From contig KV918991.1 in assembly GCA_002049455.2 (NCBI GenBank), forward strand, positions 62,001 to 126,000: 64,000 bases of DNA. The letters run 5' to 3'. Every line of letters begins with the position of its first letter. Within the stretch, counting starts at the first letter, position 1. The stretch is from Porphyra umbilicalis (taxonomy: Eukaryota > Rhodophyta > Bangiophyceae > Bangiales > Bangiaceae). A model generated the notes under the pieces. That model was not told the origin of the DNA. It made no database searches and saw nothing but the letters and a program-made list of their open reading frames with translations. The position numbers and the translations under genes are program-made. Below, piece by piece: positions 40,254 through 52,992 of this stretch.

Positions 40254-41364
40254 CTACGGCAGCGGCCCCTGCGCGGCGAGCGTCGGCCCCGCGTGCTTGA
40301 CAATCCACGGGTGGCGGAGGACGCCACTCAGCGGCAGCCGCTGCTTGCCCTCCTTGACGAGCAGCCGGCGGATGAGGTCGACGGCGTCGTCCGAGAGGTG
40401 CGGCGGGTACGTCACCTGCACCTGCCGGATGCGGCGGTACGTGTCGGTGAGTTCCTCCGCCTCAAACGGGGGCGCGCCACAGAGGAACTCGTACATGAGC
40501 ACCCCGAGGGACCACAAGTCGAGGGTGTGGTCGTGCTCCTGCCCCGACAGCATCTCGGGCGGCAGGTAGTCGGGGGTGCCGCAGAGCGTGTGCCGCCGGT
40601 TGGCGGGCGAGTGCACCGACCACCCAAAGTCCGCAATCTTGAGCTCCCCGCGCAGGCCGAGGAGCAAATTCTCGGGCTTGAGGTCCCGGTGGATGACCGA
40701 CTTGGCGTGGCAGTAGGCGAGCGCGTGCGCGAGCGACGCGATGTAGGTGGCGGAGCGGGCTTCCGGGAAGCGGCTCCCCGGCTGCCGGTGGAGCTCCTTG
40801 TACAACTCCCCCCGCGCCGCGTACTCCAAAATGAGAAACACCCGGTTGGCGTCGTGGAAGTAGCCAAAGAGGCGGAGGATGTGCGGGTGGCGGAGGTGCG
40901 ACTGGATTTCAATCTCCCGCCGCAGCTGGTGCTCGACGTTGCCCTTGCACAGCTGCGCCTTGTAGAGCACCTTGAGGGCGACAATGTAGGCCGACGCCTT
41001 CTCCCGCGCGAGGTACACGTTGCCAAACTTGCCCTTGCCGAGCGGCCGCCCAATGTCAAAATCGTCGAGGCGCCACGAGCGGTCTTGCGCCGCCGCCGAG
41101 CCGGTGGGGGGGGGGGGGGGGGCGCCGCCCCGCCGCCACTCGACGCCGCCCCGGCGGTCGGCGCGAGGGGCTTGGGGGGGGGGGGGAGGCGGACGCCGGT
41201 CGTCCGTGCGCGCCGCCGCCGCCGCCGCCCTTGACCCCGTCGCCGGGGTGGGCGGCGGCGGCGGCTGCCGCGGCGGCGGCGGCGGCGGCTGCGGCCGCCG
41301 CCGCCGCCGCCGGCACCCGGTTCTCCTTGCCGGGCCGTAGGGCGCGGGGCTCCCCGGGCGCCAT
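40254..41364 (-). CDS. Aurora-type mitotic serine/threonine kinase (frame break at G-run)
   Basis: The kinase domain (about 41070-40290 on the minus strand) is complete. It has the glycine loop [12 protein letters not shown], the lysine in [23 protein letters not shown] and the Aurora activation loop [16 protein letters not shown], then [20 protein letters not shown] and HPWIVKHA. Aurora kinases phosphorylate spindle, centromere and histone H3 targets in mitosis. The likely start is the ATG at 41364, reading [18 protein letters not shown]. That N-terminus is in a different frame from the kinase domain; G17 (41106-41122) and G13 (41174-41186) lie between, so a run-length error probably explains it. 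A poly-Ala stretch of about 20 residues follows KENRVP. It ends at 40254, convergent with the gene at 37200. Confidence 0.88.
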
Positions 41365-41468
41365 GGCGGCAGCCGGGAGCTCCCAAGCGCGGCGCCGGGC
41401 GGGGCGGGCCGACCACGCCCGCACGTCACCCCCTCGAGCCGCCGTCGGCGGGGCGGCAGCGGCGGCCC

Positions 41469-41503
<35 letters not shown>

Positions 41504-42898
41504 CGGCGGCGGTGGGGTCCGCCGGTCAGCGGTCGGGGGTGGGGCGCCCAACGGGGCGGGCGGGGGGCAGCACCACCGCCGCCGGCCCCGACGGCGGGCG
41601 CACCCGCGCGGCACGCGGGGGACGGCGGGGCGGCAAAGGACGCCCGACGCTGCCGCCTCGGTCCGTCCGACGCGGCGACGCGGACCCGCCGCCGGCGGTG
41701 CGAGAGGCGGGTCCCCAAACCCCCCGGCCGCGTCGTCGACGGGGGGGGTGGCACACACACGGGGCCGGGAGCGGCGGCGCCGACACGCGCGCGCGACACA
41801 CACAAGACAATGACCGTCGACGCGCGTCGTGTGCAGGGCGTCGACGGGTGGGCGACGGGGGGGGTGCCGGGGGGGGGGGGGGGGAGGGAAGCGGGGGGGG
41901 GGGTTGAACAAGGGGAACGTGTTGGTCGGCGCCAAGCGAGGGGGGGGGTTGAAGAAGGGCAACGTGTCGGTCGGCGCGGGCGCGCCGGGCGGGCGGGCGG
42001 GCGGGCGCGCCGGCGCCGCCACACCCCCCCCCGGCCGGCTGCGCGGCGCGGCTGCGGGCGCCCCCCGCGGCGGCCGCCGCCGGGTGGGGGGCGGCCGCGG
42101 CCCGCGGCACCGCCGCAGCAGCGGTCATCCGGCCAGCCGGGGCCGCGCACGGCGCGGGGGGTGGGGGGAGAGGGGGGCGGTGGACCGCCGCGCTCCCGCC
42201 AGCGCCGCCCGTCCACATCCCGCGGGGCTGCGTGGGGGGGCGGCGACCCCCGCGTTTGAACGCCCTCGCTCCCCGTTGGTTTGAACGTTTGAAGGCGATG
42301 CGCAAGGGTGGTGGAGCGAGCACCGCGTCGCGCCACAGTAGCCCCCCACGGCCGCATGGCTCGCCGCATCATTTGCATGCGCGCAGATGGAAAAAAAGTA
42401 CGAGTTGATCTGCGCGGTGGCGCGCGGGGCGAGCGCACTTGCACACCCGCCACGGATCCGCGTCGTCGCTCCCGTGGTGTGCAAACACGCGTGCGGGCCA
42501 GGGCGGAGCGAGGGGGCCCGCCGCGGCGCAGCGCCGCGCGCCGCTGCAGCGCCCCGCCGCGCCGCGCCACGCGCGTTCCAACCCCCCCCCGGTTCTGCAC
42601 GTTGGCGGTGACGGCGGGGTACGCCGCCGACCCGGGTCGGCGGCCGCTGGAAAGCCCCGCGGCATCGCCTGCACGGCCTGCCGCCGGTGCGCGGGCACGA
42701 GCCGGCCGCGGGGGTTGGACGCTGCCGCCGCTCGCCCCGCGCCGCCCGCCCGGCGCCCGCGCATATCACTGGCCGGTCGCCGCCGCCGTTGGGCCCGTCC
42801 CTTGCGTGCTGGCCACGCCGCCTGACCCGCCCCGTCGACTTGCTACGTCCCGCCTCTCCTTGCGCCCATTTCCCCCTCTCCCCCCCCCCCCCGCAGCC
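41365..42898. other. Divergent intergenic region, no supported gene
   Basis: This contains GGC runs, G-runs (for example 41870-41885) and stop-poor frames with no domain. Just before the next ATG, a pyrimidine tract ends in CCGCAG at 42896, which could be the 3' splice site of an intron in the 5' untranslated region of the dehydrogenase gene. Confidence 0.45.
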
Positions 42899-43979
42899 AT
42901 GTCGTCGGAGAGCCTGCCCAAGCCGCTGGGCGACCACGCCCTGATCATTGGCGCGGGGTCGGGCCTCGGCTTGGAGCTCGCCAAGGTCCTCGCCCCGACC
43001 GGCACGGCGCTGGCCGTCACGGTCCGCAACACGGTCGACCCCGCGCTGGAGGAGCTCGACGCGTCCATCATTCGGGGGATTGACGTGGCCACGGATGGCC
43101 CCGACAAGCTGGTCGAGGAGCTCGCCGCCCTCGGCTGGGTCAATGTGAGCACGCTCGTGTGCGTGGCGGGCATCCTCAAGCCCGACAGCCTCGGCGACCT
43201 GCAGCCCGACAATTGGCGGCAGATGATGGACGTGTGTGCGCTCGGGCCGCTGCGGATTGTCGACGCGCTCGTCACGGCGGGGCTGCTGACGGCCGGCAGC
43301 AAGGTCGGCCTGGTCACGTCGGAGGGCGGCAGCATTGGCCTCCGCACACCCAAGGAGGGGGGCGGCAACTATGGGCACCACTGCAGCAAGGCGGCGGAGA
43401 ATATGGCTGGCAAGATCCTGTCGTTGGACCTTGCGGAGCGGGGGATGCCGCTGGTGTGCATCCATCCGGGTACGTTGGTGGCGTGGGCGGGGGGAGCCGA
43501 TTGTGGCGGTGTTGTGAGGGGAGGTGGAGCTGCTATGGTTGCTCCACGCTGTGCCTGTCGGTCGCGTGCGAACGGTTGGGCGTTTTTTTTCGGTGACGGC
43601 CGCTACGCGAGGCGCACTTGCACAGGATTCCTCTCCTGTGTTGTCTTTCTGGATGCTGACCTTTGTCTGCACCTCTTTATTGCTTTTGGTCGCGTCCCTG
43701 TGCTTTGTGCTTCTGCCCTTGCTTTCGTGTTCTTCCGTTCCTTCCCATGCAGGCTTTATGAAGTCCTCGATGACGGAGCCTTTCAAGGAGAAGTACGATG
43801 AGCTCGGCGCCGTCGAGCCGCACGTGGCTGCCAAGGGTGTTGTCGAGTGCATGAAGCAGCTGAACAAGGATAATACTGGGCGCTTCATCCAGCCGCTCGG
43901 GTCGGAGAACCTCGGCTTTGGCGTATGGGGGCTGGAAGAAGCGGAGAAGAAGGGGCCCATGAGCGAGCTCCCGTGGTAA
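42899..43979 (+). CDS. Short-chain dehydrogenase/reductase family protein (one intron)
   Basis: The exons 42899-43469 and 43753-43979 join in phase 1 to give 265 residues. The Rossmann motif is clear (ALIIGAGSGLGLELAKVL), followed by the acidic D in RGIDVATDGPDKL, VCVAGILKP (equivalent of NNAG) and KVGLVTSEGGSIG with a serine in the usual position. The catalytic region reads GGGNYGHHCSKAAENMAG: the lysine is present, but the residue four before it is His where classical SDRs have Tyr, with a Tyr at minus six. The C-terminus (GFMKSSMTEPF ... KGPMSELPW) fits the C-factor-like subgroup. The substrate cannot be inferred. The start context is CAGCCATGT. Confidence 0.88.
43470..43752 (+). other. 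Intron (283 bp) of the dehydrogenase gene
   Basis: The donor GTACGT follows CATCCGG; the acceptor CATGCAG precedes GCTTTATG. The 3' half is T-rich. The join restores HPGFMKSSM. Confidence 0.9.
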
Positions 43980-46900
43980 GCCGCGCGGCGGCACGGCTAG
44001 CCGGGCCTTCTTTGTGCGTAGGATTTGAGTGGAATTGGGGTGTGCGCCGTGCACCGTAGTAGATCTCGCCCATGCTCGACATTGAGTGCGTGACTGTATA
44101 GAACACAATGCATACGCATCCACACTCTCGTCGACTACTGCGTGGCTTCCGTGCATGCATCTGTTGAGAAATCTGCCTTCACCCTGGAACCAAACGCATC
44201 GATCATATATTAGTCACACAAGCAAGGCATCGTGGGACGGGCGCAATGCAATATTTGGAGCGGGTGCTTGAACGCCTCAACAGATGTCTGCTCGTCTGGT
44301 AGACGGGGTGGCGCAGGGCGCAGGGCATTCTAACTTGCCGCCATTGAGGGTGGGGCGGTCCTGTCGATTGCCGATGTTCAAGAGCGAATTGTTCTTCGTT
44401 CGCCCAGGCGGCCGACACGCAGAGCCCTCTTGCAGTTGTTGACAGACACGGGGGACATTGGTTTCGCTTCGAAGTGCATGTTCACGTCACGGGCGCGCCG
44501 CTCTCTACCTTCCTCCGGGATTGTCTCGCTCTCCCACCTCGAGTCGCATCCTCGGAACGAGAACGACGACCCGCCCGCGTCCACCCCACCACCCACTGCA
44601 CAGCTGCGAATCGTGTATCGTATCCCCGCACGGGCGACGCTGCACTCCACTCACAGGACGTCGTCCAAAGCACGAGTCGAGCCAACCCGAGTCGGCATCC
44701 TCGGCGTCCGCCTCCCCATCGGCGGCACCGGCGACGCGGTACCCAAATCCCTGGGCGCTACAAGGCACCAGCACCCCGTGTGCCCCGCATGCTCGTCCGG
44801 CAGCCACCCAGCTCCGGACGGCCAGGTCAAACGGAGATGCATGACTGATCGACCAAAACCCGCCCGACGACCGATGTCCCCGGTGCCGACCGCCACTGAC
44901 TGGCGGCCGAAACCAACAGGACTCCCTTCAGAGGTGCTGCTCCCGCGCCTTCCACTGCGCTCAACTCACGCAATGATCCCCTGAAAAACAACCCGCGTCC
45001 GACGCGGACGCCAATCCTGCACGTCACCCTCTCCGCCTTGCCCCACGCACGATGCTTGGCACCAATTGGTGCAGCTTGCAAGCTGCCACGTCCATGCTGC
45101 TACTCACGCAGAGGACCGCCGATAGCCAGACGGAGAGCACCCGCACCAATCGCGCACGTCCCCCTGTTTGCCACACGCTTCTCACGCATCCGCCTTCCAC
45201 ACCACCACACTGAACCGGCTACTGTCCGCCGAGGACGGTGGTTGCTCCCACGAGCACCTCCCCTCCACCCCCAACGCCAACTCCACACGCACGTGCTGGC
45301 CTCTCTTCGGATCAACAGGCACGTCTCTATTCGCAGCGCCGCCGTATCCAGCAGACAGCCCACGGCGCCACCCGCCGCTCCGCCGACCCTGTTCCGCAGT
45401 TGCTTCCGGGGACGCGCGTCGCCCCCCACACTGCTCCCCGGCAGTCGGCACCAACGGCTCTCACACGCGCCCGCTACGATCCGCCCCGCCCCCCTGCCAA
45501 GCCGCGCACGCCGCTGTCCGCCACGGCGCCAACCTGCGCTCGTGTCCGCACACGCCGAGGACGACCAGTCCCCGTCTGGGCACCGCATGCTCGCCCGCGC
45601 AGGGGTGCGGCGGCGGTCGGCGCGGAGCGACGCCCGCGTGTCGGTCGGATGGCGAAAGTGGCGCCGGGACGGCGTCGACCCCGCCTGGCAATGGGCCCCC
45701 ACAGGAACGACCACGATCTCCCCAGCAGCGTACGGCGCGCCCGCGCGCCCCAAGCCCAACCGTTGTGACAGGCGTGGACGCCGCGCGGGACAGCGTCCGC
45801 GGCACGGCGGACTGCTGTATCAACCGGCCGCCGTCCCATCAGCTGACTGTCGTCGCGCCGACAGACTGCCGCCGCGCCGCCGACCAGCAGCCGGAGGGAC
45901 GCCGCACCAACGCGCCACAAACGGAGCATCATGCGCATGGCCGCGTCTCCCACTCGCGCGCACGTACCAGACCCCCACCGTCCGCCCCCCTCCCAGGCGC
46001 GCAAGCAAGCGGAGCGCCGTCGGGGGTCCCAAGCCCCACCCCCACGGCGTCGCGTACCCCGTCGTGACGCCACCTGGGCGGCACGGCGACGGGGGTGGCA
46101 AAGGTGGGGCACCCCTCCCCTCTCTGCATCAGGCGCACGCGGCCCCGCCCACGCCGGTCGGCAGGGTGCGGTCGCCACACGCACCCAGAGTCTCGGGGGC
46201 GCCACACGCCCGGCCGCGGGGCCGCGTCCGCAATCTGACGTGTCGGGGGGCAGCCGCGCTCCCCCCTCCTCCCCCCGAACCGTTGGCTTAAGCGGGTGCG
46301 TCCGACGCACACGCGCGGGGGGCGCCGACCCGCCGGTCAGCAGGCGCAGTGGCGGAGGGCCCGGGGGGGGGAACGCCGCCGCCCCACTCCCGATGCGCCG
46401 GCGGCCGACACGATCCGCCGGCCGCCCGGGGCGGTTCGGGGCGGCGTGGTTGGTCGGCACCCCCGCGTGGCCACCGGCCCGATTCGGCCGTCGACGGCAC
46501 CCCTCCGGGCGCCAGGTGGGGCTGCAGCCAGGGCTGACGGATCGGGGGTCATGGGAGCCGCCTATTGCGCTTGTGCGGGGGATGGGTCGGAGCATCCGCG
46601 TCTCGGTCGCGTGGCCGCCCTTTTCCCGATGGCGCCGTCGCCCTGTCGAGGTGCCCCAGACTCGGTGGCGGGTGCGCATCCGCGTCTCTCCGCAAACCAG
46701 CAAGGACGCGGTTGTCTGTCCGAGCAAGACGCATATTGCGAAAGTGTGGAAACGATGCGTGTTAGCTGCCGCCAAAGTGAACGCCATCCAGCAATCAGAC
46801 TGCGCATCGCCGCGGGACCTGCAAAGCGTCCTCAGAGGACCCCCCCCCACCCTCCGTTCCCTTTCAGCAGGGTGCGTCTCGCATCCGCTGCGACGGGGGG

Positions 46901-49900
46901 GGCCAGCGTGGCGCCTACGGCGACGGAACGTATCCCCATTGACGGGGCGGGTAGACAAAAGCCAAGATTCTGTCACCCACGTCATTGGAGTATGGGGGGG
47001 GGAGCGGTGACCCACCCCATCCCCCACATCCCCATATGTGTAGGTCGCACGACAATGAAAAAGTAAACTCGGCCCCGCCTTGGTCAACACGGTCTGCAAA
47101 CCCCGGAGCGTTGCCGTACGAGTAGTGGCCACCAACGTTTGCTCCGATGGTGACGCCACGATGCCCGACACGACGTCTGGTGCCATGGGTTCGGCTGTCC
47201 GCTGTTGGCCCCGCGCCCGTATGTGTTTTCTTTTTGGCGCCCGCTCGATCGCGCTTGCACCGACGATCTCGACGTGGGAGGTCGGGCAAAGACGTAGAGG
47301 GGAGGGCGCATGCGAGAGCGGCGTCCCGCCGCGACCGTCGCCGTCACTCGCCCGCGACGTAGGTCGGCGCACGTGATGAGCCACCAGACGAGCCACGGGC
47401 GCGGGGGGGGGGGGGGGCCTCCCGTCCGTCGCCACCCCCCCAAAGGCAGATTGACGACCACACACCCCTTTCATATGGCTGCTCGTGGTGACCGCCATTC
47501 CAACCCGCCGGGGCAGACTGTCTGCCCGATGACGAGGCGTCCCTCGGCACGTCCCGCCAGCGTCGCGCCCCTTTGGCCGCGGCGCTGCGAGCGACGCCGC
47601 CGGGAGGCCACTGACGCTCGCGCTGCGACCTCCTCAGGACGAGCCGTTGACGTGTTGATTGGCAGCACGTCGACGCATCATGCTCGTCGTCGCCATCCTC
47701 AACGAGAGACGCGACGCGGAGGAGGGGGGGACGACGTGGGAAACGCAAAGTCAGGGTGGGGGGGGGGGGGGCGGTCCACGACCCACTGCTAGCCTCTGCC
47801 CGGCGCGAGCAACGTTGCCGCGGCCCACCCCGTGCTGCCGCCCCGTCAAACGGTCGAGCACTGCCGACACCGTCGCGACGGGTGTGATCAACGTGCGGTC
47901 GGCCACGGGTTTTGGCCCGGTCCGCCACGGTTGTCCCACTCGTCGCAGCCCGACCCGCCTGATCGGCGTCGCGGGCGCTGCCCGAGGTTGCCCACCGGGG
48001 TGCAGTACGACTCGCCCCCCCACACACCCCCCCTAGACTCCCATCCACCCGCCGCCGCGAGCGGCGTCACGTCGGTTGCGCACCTGACAGCCGAGGCTTG
48101 ACGGGAAGCGGGGCTCGCCGGCGGGTGGCGGCGGGTCCCGAGACCGGCTGGCGGTGCGGCCACCGCATCAGGCGGTGGCCAAGGGAATCGGGCCACGCGC
48201 CGCCCCACGGGGCGGTGACGCCAGCGGCGGCGGTGGGAGCAGGGAGCCCCCCGAGGGCTATGATAGCCCTCGGCGCGTCGCCGTCAGTAGGCCATCTGTG
48301 TACACCGATGCGCGGGCACCGACGTCGGGCGTCCGTGGCCAGCCGCGGTGCCAGAGTGCTGAGCGGCTGACGGCGCAGGCGCCCCTCTGTGGCGCGGCAC
48401 CGTCGGCCACAGCGGTGGCATCCACGCGCCCGCGTCCCAGTTGCGTGCGGCGGGCGCGTGGGGCCGGCCCGACGAGCAACCGCCGCGGCCGCCGACGGGG
48501 CGGTCTGGTGTGGGTCAGCCGCCCGGCCGCTCCCGAGACCCGCGCGTGCCAGGCCCACTGGCGGTTGGTGCGCGCCGACCGGCTCGGTGTGTGTGTGCGT
48601 GCGTGCGCGCGAATAATGAAGAGCCGGGGCCTTGCATCAGGCGGTTGCAAAGGGGGGCTCTCGCGGAGAGGCGCTTGCGGTGGCGGCGGAATCCCGGCCA
48701 GATCGAGTTTGGATGACCGCGGGTGCCGCGCAACGGCGCTTGATGAGGAGAGTTCAGATGACTAAGAATTGCATTCGGGTTTCCACGACGCGTTGATGGT
48801 GCCGCGCCTCGAGCGCTACCGTCCCGAACCAGGCGATGCGCTGCGTAGTGGTGGTCTGGCGCCTCGTTAATCCGGCTGACCCTATGCCAAGAGAAATCAG
48901 GTGGGACCATCATGGAGTGCGCTTCATAAGGCATCCCAGCATGTGTTCATTGTGCTGTTGCGCCTGGCATGACGACGTTGGTTTCTACTCTCACAGGTAC
49001 GTGCTCTACGTTTCTTGTACGGGGAAACCAATTGGCGAGCAGCGCTATTGCTGAGCCGCCATGTCTTGGTCCCACATGCGTCCCTGTCAGCTTTCTATGC
49101 AGGCCACCAACCCGTCATGGCCGCAGCTCCTACACAAAGAGGCCACATGAAATGGAGTTCTACGTGTTCGTGCATTCTTGCAGGTATTCATAGAGACGCC
49201 AAGACTGTTGTTCTGTTCGAGCAGAGAGCTGTCACTGTCTGTTGATTGACAACTGACGGACGAGGCGTATGTACTGTACCTCCCTTTCATGTGTCATGCC
49301 ATCGACTGTGCGGACAAGGTCATTCTTCGTGGGCTGACGAGCTACGGCTCTGCTGCCAGCTCTCTGTTCGACGGTGTCCAAAGCGGCTGGGCCATGTCCC
49401 ATGCCATCGTATCAATGGGATGCTCTTGCACACTTGGACGTTGATGTGTGTGTACGAATGCCCTCCTGCGGCGTCCGCGCATCGTCCGTGTGCCAGGGAC
49501 CATGGCAAAGCGTCAGCCGGCACGAAAAAAGGACACTCACGGCGTTTCGCGCCGTTGCACCAGTGGTGGGCCTGGTGGAGGCAGGCCCTTGTTGGCAGAT
49601 CATCCAGAGGGCGACCAACACTGCAACGTCGGCACCCCGAGGCAAGGGGGTGCAGCGGCGCCGGCGCGGAGGACAAGACGCCCCCACGGCGCCATGCCGC
49701 CCGTCTCGTGGGCGTCCACGCTCGCGACAATGGTCGCGGCCGCCGGCGCGGCGCCCGTCGGTTAGCGCCGAGGTCGGCTGCTAATGTAGTCCCAATCCCA
49801 TAAACGTACTCGACGGAAAGGCTTGAGTGAAAAAAGCCGCCCCTGACGCAATTCCCACGTCACCGCTCAGCGGTCGACGATGCCGACCAGCACCCAACTG

Positions 49901-52900
49901 TCAGAGAGGCGTCTTGGCGATGGCGCCCCCCCCCCCCCTTCCAGCACACTCCCCCCCCCCCCCCCCCGACCTGGACGGTCGGTCGGGTCCGCCGGGTCGC
50001 CGCGAGCCGCGGCTGCCCCCGAGCCGCGTGCCCCGTGCTGACAGCGCGACCGGTCCGCTCGGGTGCCGTGCCGCGGCGCCCCCCAAGATTCGATCCGGCA
50101 CACCGGCAAGCAGCGGCGCGCCCCGCGGCAGCGTGCGTGCCCCGCCTCGGACGGTCCCGGCCACGGGAGTGGGGGGGCGGGCAGCGTAAACGACCGAGCG
50201 ACCCGTCGGTGCGCCGCGCCTCGTTGGGGCGCCGGGGGGGGGGGGGGGGGGTGGGGGGCGGTGGCGGCTCTCGTTGACCTGGACGGGGCGGTTGATGTCC
50301 CACGACGGGCCTGCGACGCCCGCCGCACGCCGCTCACGCGCCGTGGGGCTGTCGGCGCCGCCGCCGCACTGGCAGCGTGCACGCGGTCGGGGACGCGCGG
50401 CGCCCCCCCCCCCCCCCCCCCATTATCGAATGCGTCCAGAGGCTGTTTGCAGCCGAGATATCCCCACCCACCGTCGGCCCCTCGGGGGCCCTTGCAAGCG
50501 AGCGCCTCCCCACACCGCCGCGCTCTATACCCATTGCCTTTCGCAAGTCGGGGCGCCCAAGAAACCAAAAGAACAACGCAATAATAATAATAAAAAAATG
50601 GGTGGGGGGTACGGCGCCCGCGCGCACACACACACACACACACACACCTCATCCGACAGTGTCGCACGACGAATTTTTTTGAGGCGCGGGGTAAATCCGC
50701 CGCGGCGACAGCCACCACCCCCCCCCCCCCTCCCCGCTTGGCCCCACAGCCGACCGACCCGCTCGCCGCAACGGCGCGGCGCCCCCCCCACACCCCGCCC
50801 CCAGTCCACCACCGGTGCGTGGCCCAGCGCGTTGATGAAATCTCGTGTCAGGTTCCAAGGTATCTGCAACAAGGCCGAACCGTATTGCTGCTCGACCCCT
50901 TTGCGTTCAGAGAGAGATCGAAAATGAGTACATAACTCCTCTTTGCCCAATCTTTAAGGAGAAGTTCACATCCTTCGAGACATATGTTGCGAGACTCGCC
51001 GCAATGATCCCTCGGAGGTCTCGGGGAAGAAGTGGAGCAAGACCCTGACGGAGGAAAGGATGTGACACCGGCCAGCATTGAGGATACATGCCAAAGATGC
51101 ATTGAAAGACACGGTCGCTTTATTGTTGCTCGGCGCGGGCACGGGTGGCAGAGCAGACACGAAATCGATAAGAAAGCCACGGTGTGCTACAGAGTCACGC
51201 AGACATGTAGCTAACTGCACACAGCCGCAAACTCTGACAGAGCTACAGGCCAGCGGACAACAGCAAGCTCACCATGTCAGCGACTCGCGGACACCACGCA
51301 TGCATGTGCGTATGACACAAGTTACTCGACTTCGATGTCAGCAACACCCATTGGTTTGCAAAGAAACAGAAGCCAAGAAAGAGGAAGCCATCGCACATAT
51401 GCATGGTAAGGATACATGGGGGACGGGCGAGCGAACACGAAAAAGAAGTACGTGGTCAGTTCATCCAACCCATCCACCACCCACCCACCGCGCGCGTCAC
51501 ACTATCCACACTGCGCCAGTGTGGATCCCCACCCAATCGCCACCACCACTAGTCCAGCGACTGCAAACGTCGTCCGGCCCGTCGTAGAGTGACTCCCCCC
51601 CGCCCCCGTGCGAGCTGGAGAGAATGCGTGGGATGGAGGGGATGCAGATAAGAATACGACAGGAACGAGGGCGGTCGGCAGGAGGGTGGGCGGGGCGATC
51701 GAACAGAGGGTGGCCGGGGCTTCCGGCCAGGAGGGTGGGTGGGGCGGTCGACCAGAGGGTGGGCGGGGCGGTCCGCCAGGAGGGTGGGCCGAGCGGTCGG
51801 CCAGGAGAGCGAGCGGGGATGTTGGCAGCACTTGTGCACTTGGGCGGCAGCCAGGAGCGGGGCTGGGGGCAGCATGGCAGTCACCTGCACACATGCCGAG
51901 GGTGCGCATTGGCGCCGCCCAGCACTTCGAATTATTACTAATCGCCCCGCTATCCCCAAGCACAAGGCTTGACGTTTTCCAGCCCGCTGGTTGGCTGCCC
52001 GGTTGACCGGGGGCGCATCCTGGGTCCCCATTGGTAGCAGACTATCATGCCAACAGGTACTGAACAAAGTCTGGCTGACACAAGCTACGACGGTGAGGCG
52101 TCCGAGCAGAGGTCTCCATGTGCCCGCAAGAATGCATACTGTGTACGCCAAGTCTGCCTTGAACTGGGTGTGAAGGGTGCCGTTTGATCGCGCAAGGAGG
52201 ACCTGCCCCATGACCCTGCCAGAGCTCTGCACGGCAATGCCAGCAGCCGTCCCACTCTAGCGACACCGTTTGCGCCCCCATCCTCCCCGACCCCCTCGGC
52301 ATGTATGTGCAGCCCCCCTCGCCCCCCCCCCCCTGCCAGCAGGAGAAAGGAGTGGGAGAGGACAGGAAAGGAGGCAAGCACAAGTGTCCGTGGTTGGGCG
52401 GTGCCCGCAGCTATTGGGAGTAGACGAGTACGCACATGGGTAGGGGTGACCAGGTGGGTGGGGTAAGAAGGTCTCTGGGGGTGTCAGAAAGCCTTCTCAG
52501 ACAGAGCCTTTTAGAGATCGACACAGCGACATTTGCGAGGATGGTGTCACGAGGTTTGCTGCATGGAAAAACATTTCTCTCACGACCTCTCACGGTTCGC
52601 ATATATTTTAAGTTCTCCGTGACCCAATTTGACAACGTGCTGTGGGGGGCGGGGGGTGCAGACCCCCCGGCGGCGGCGGCAGGCATCAAGGCTGGCGAGC
52701 GGCCGCGTGACCGGCGGGGGGCGGGGCGACTGGAGACTGCTGCCACGGCGGCAGAGGCGCGCCGGCCACGAGCCGCCGCGGCCACCAACGCCGCGGGTGG
52801 GCGGTCCCGAGCGACCGGGCGGGGCCCCCCCCCCGGCCGGTCCCCCCGCCAGCCAATGCCTCAGCCGCCGTGTCCCACCGCCTCCCCCCCCCCCTCCCAA

Positions 52901-52961
52901 CCGCAGCACGCCCACACGTAGTCGCCGGCCGAGCGGCGAGGCGTGTTGCCAATCGGTCCCA

Positions 52962-52992
<31 letters not shown>

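Noticed and set aside
45474-47498. 674-codon minus-strand ORF with a hydrophobic-looking internal Met
   Set aside because: It is Arg/Pro/Gly-rich throughout, overlaps equally long frames on the other strand, and shows no motif; its length is expected by chance at this base composition.
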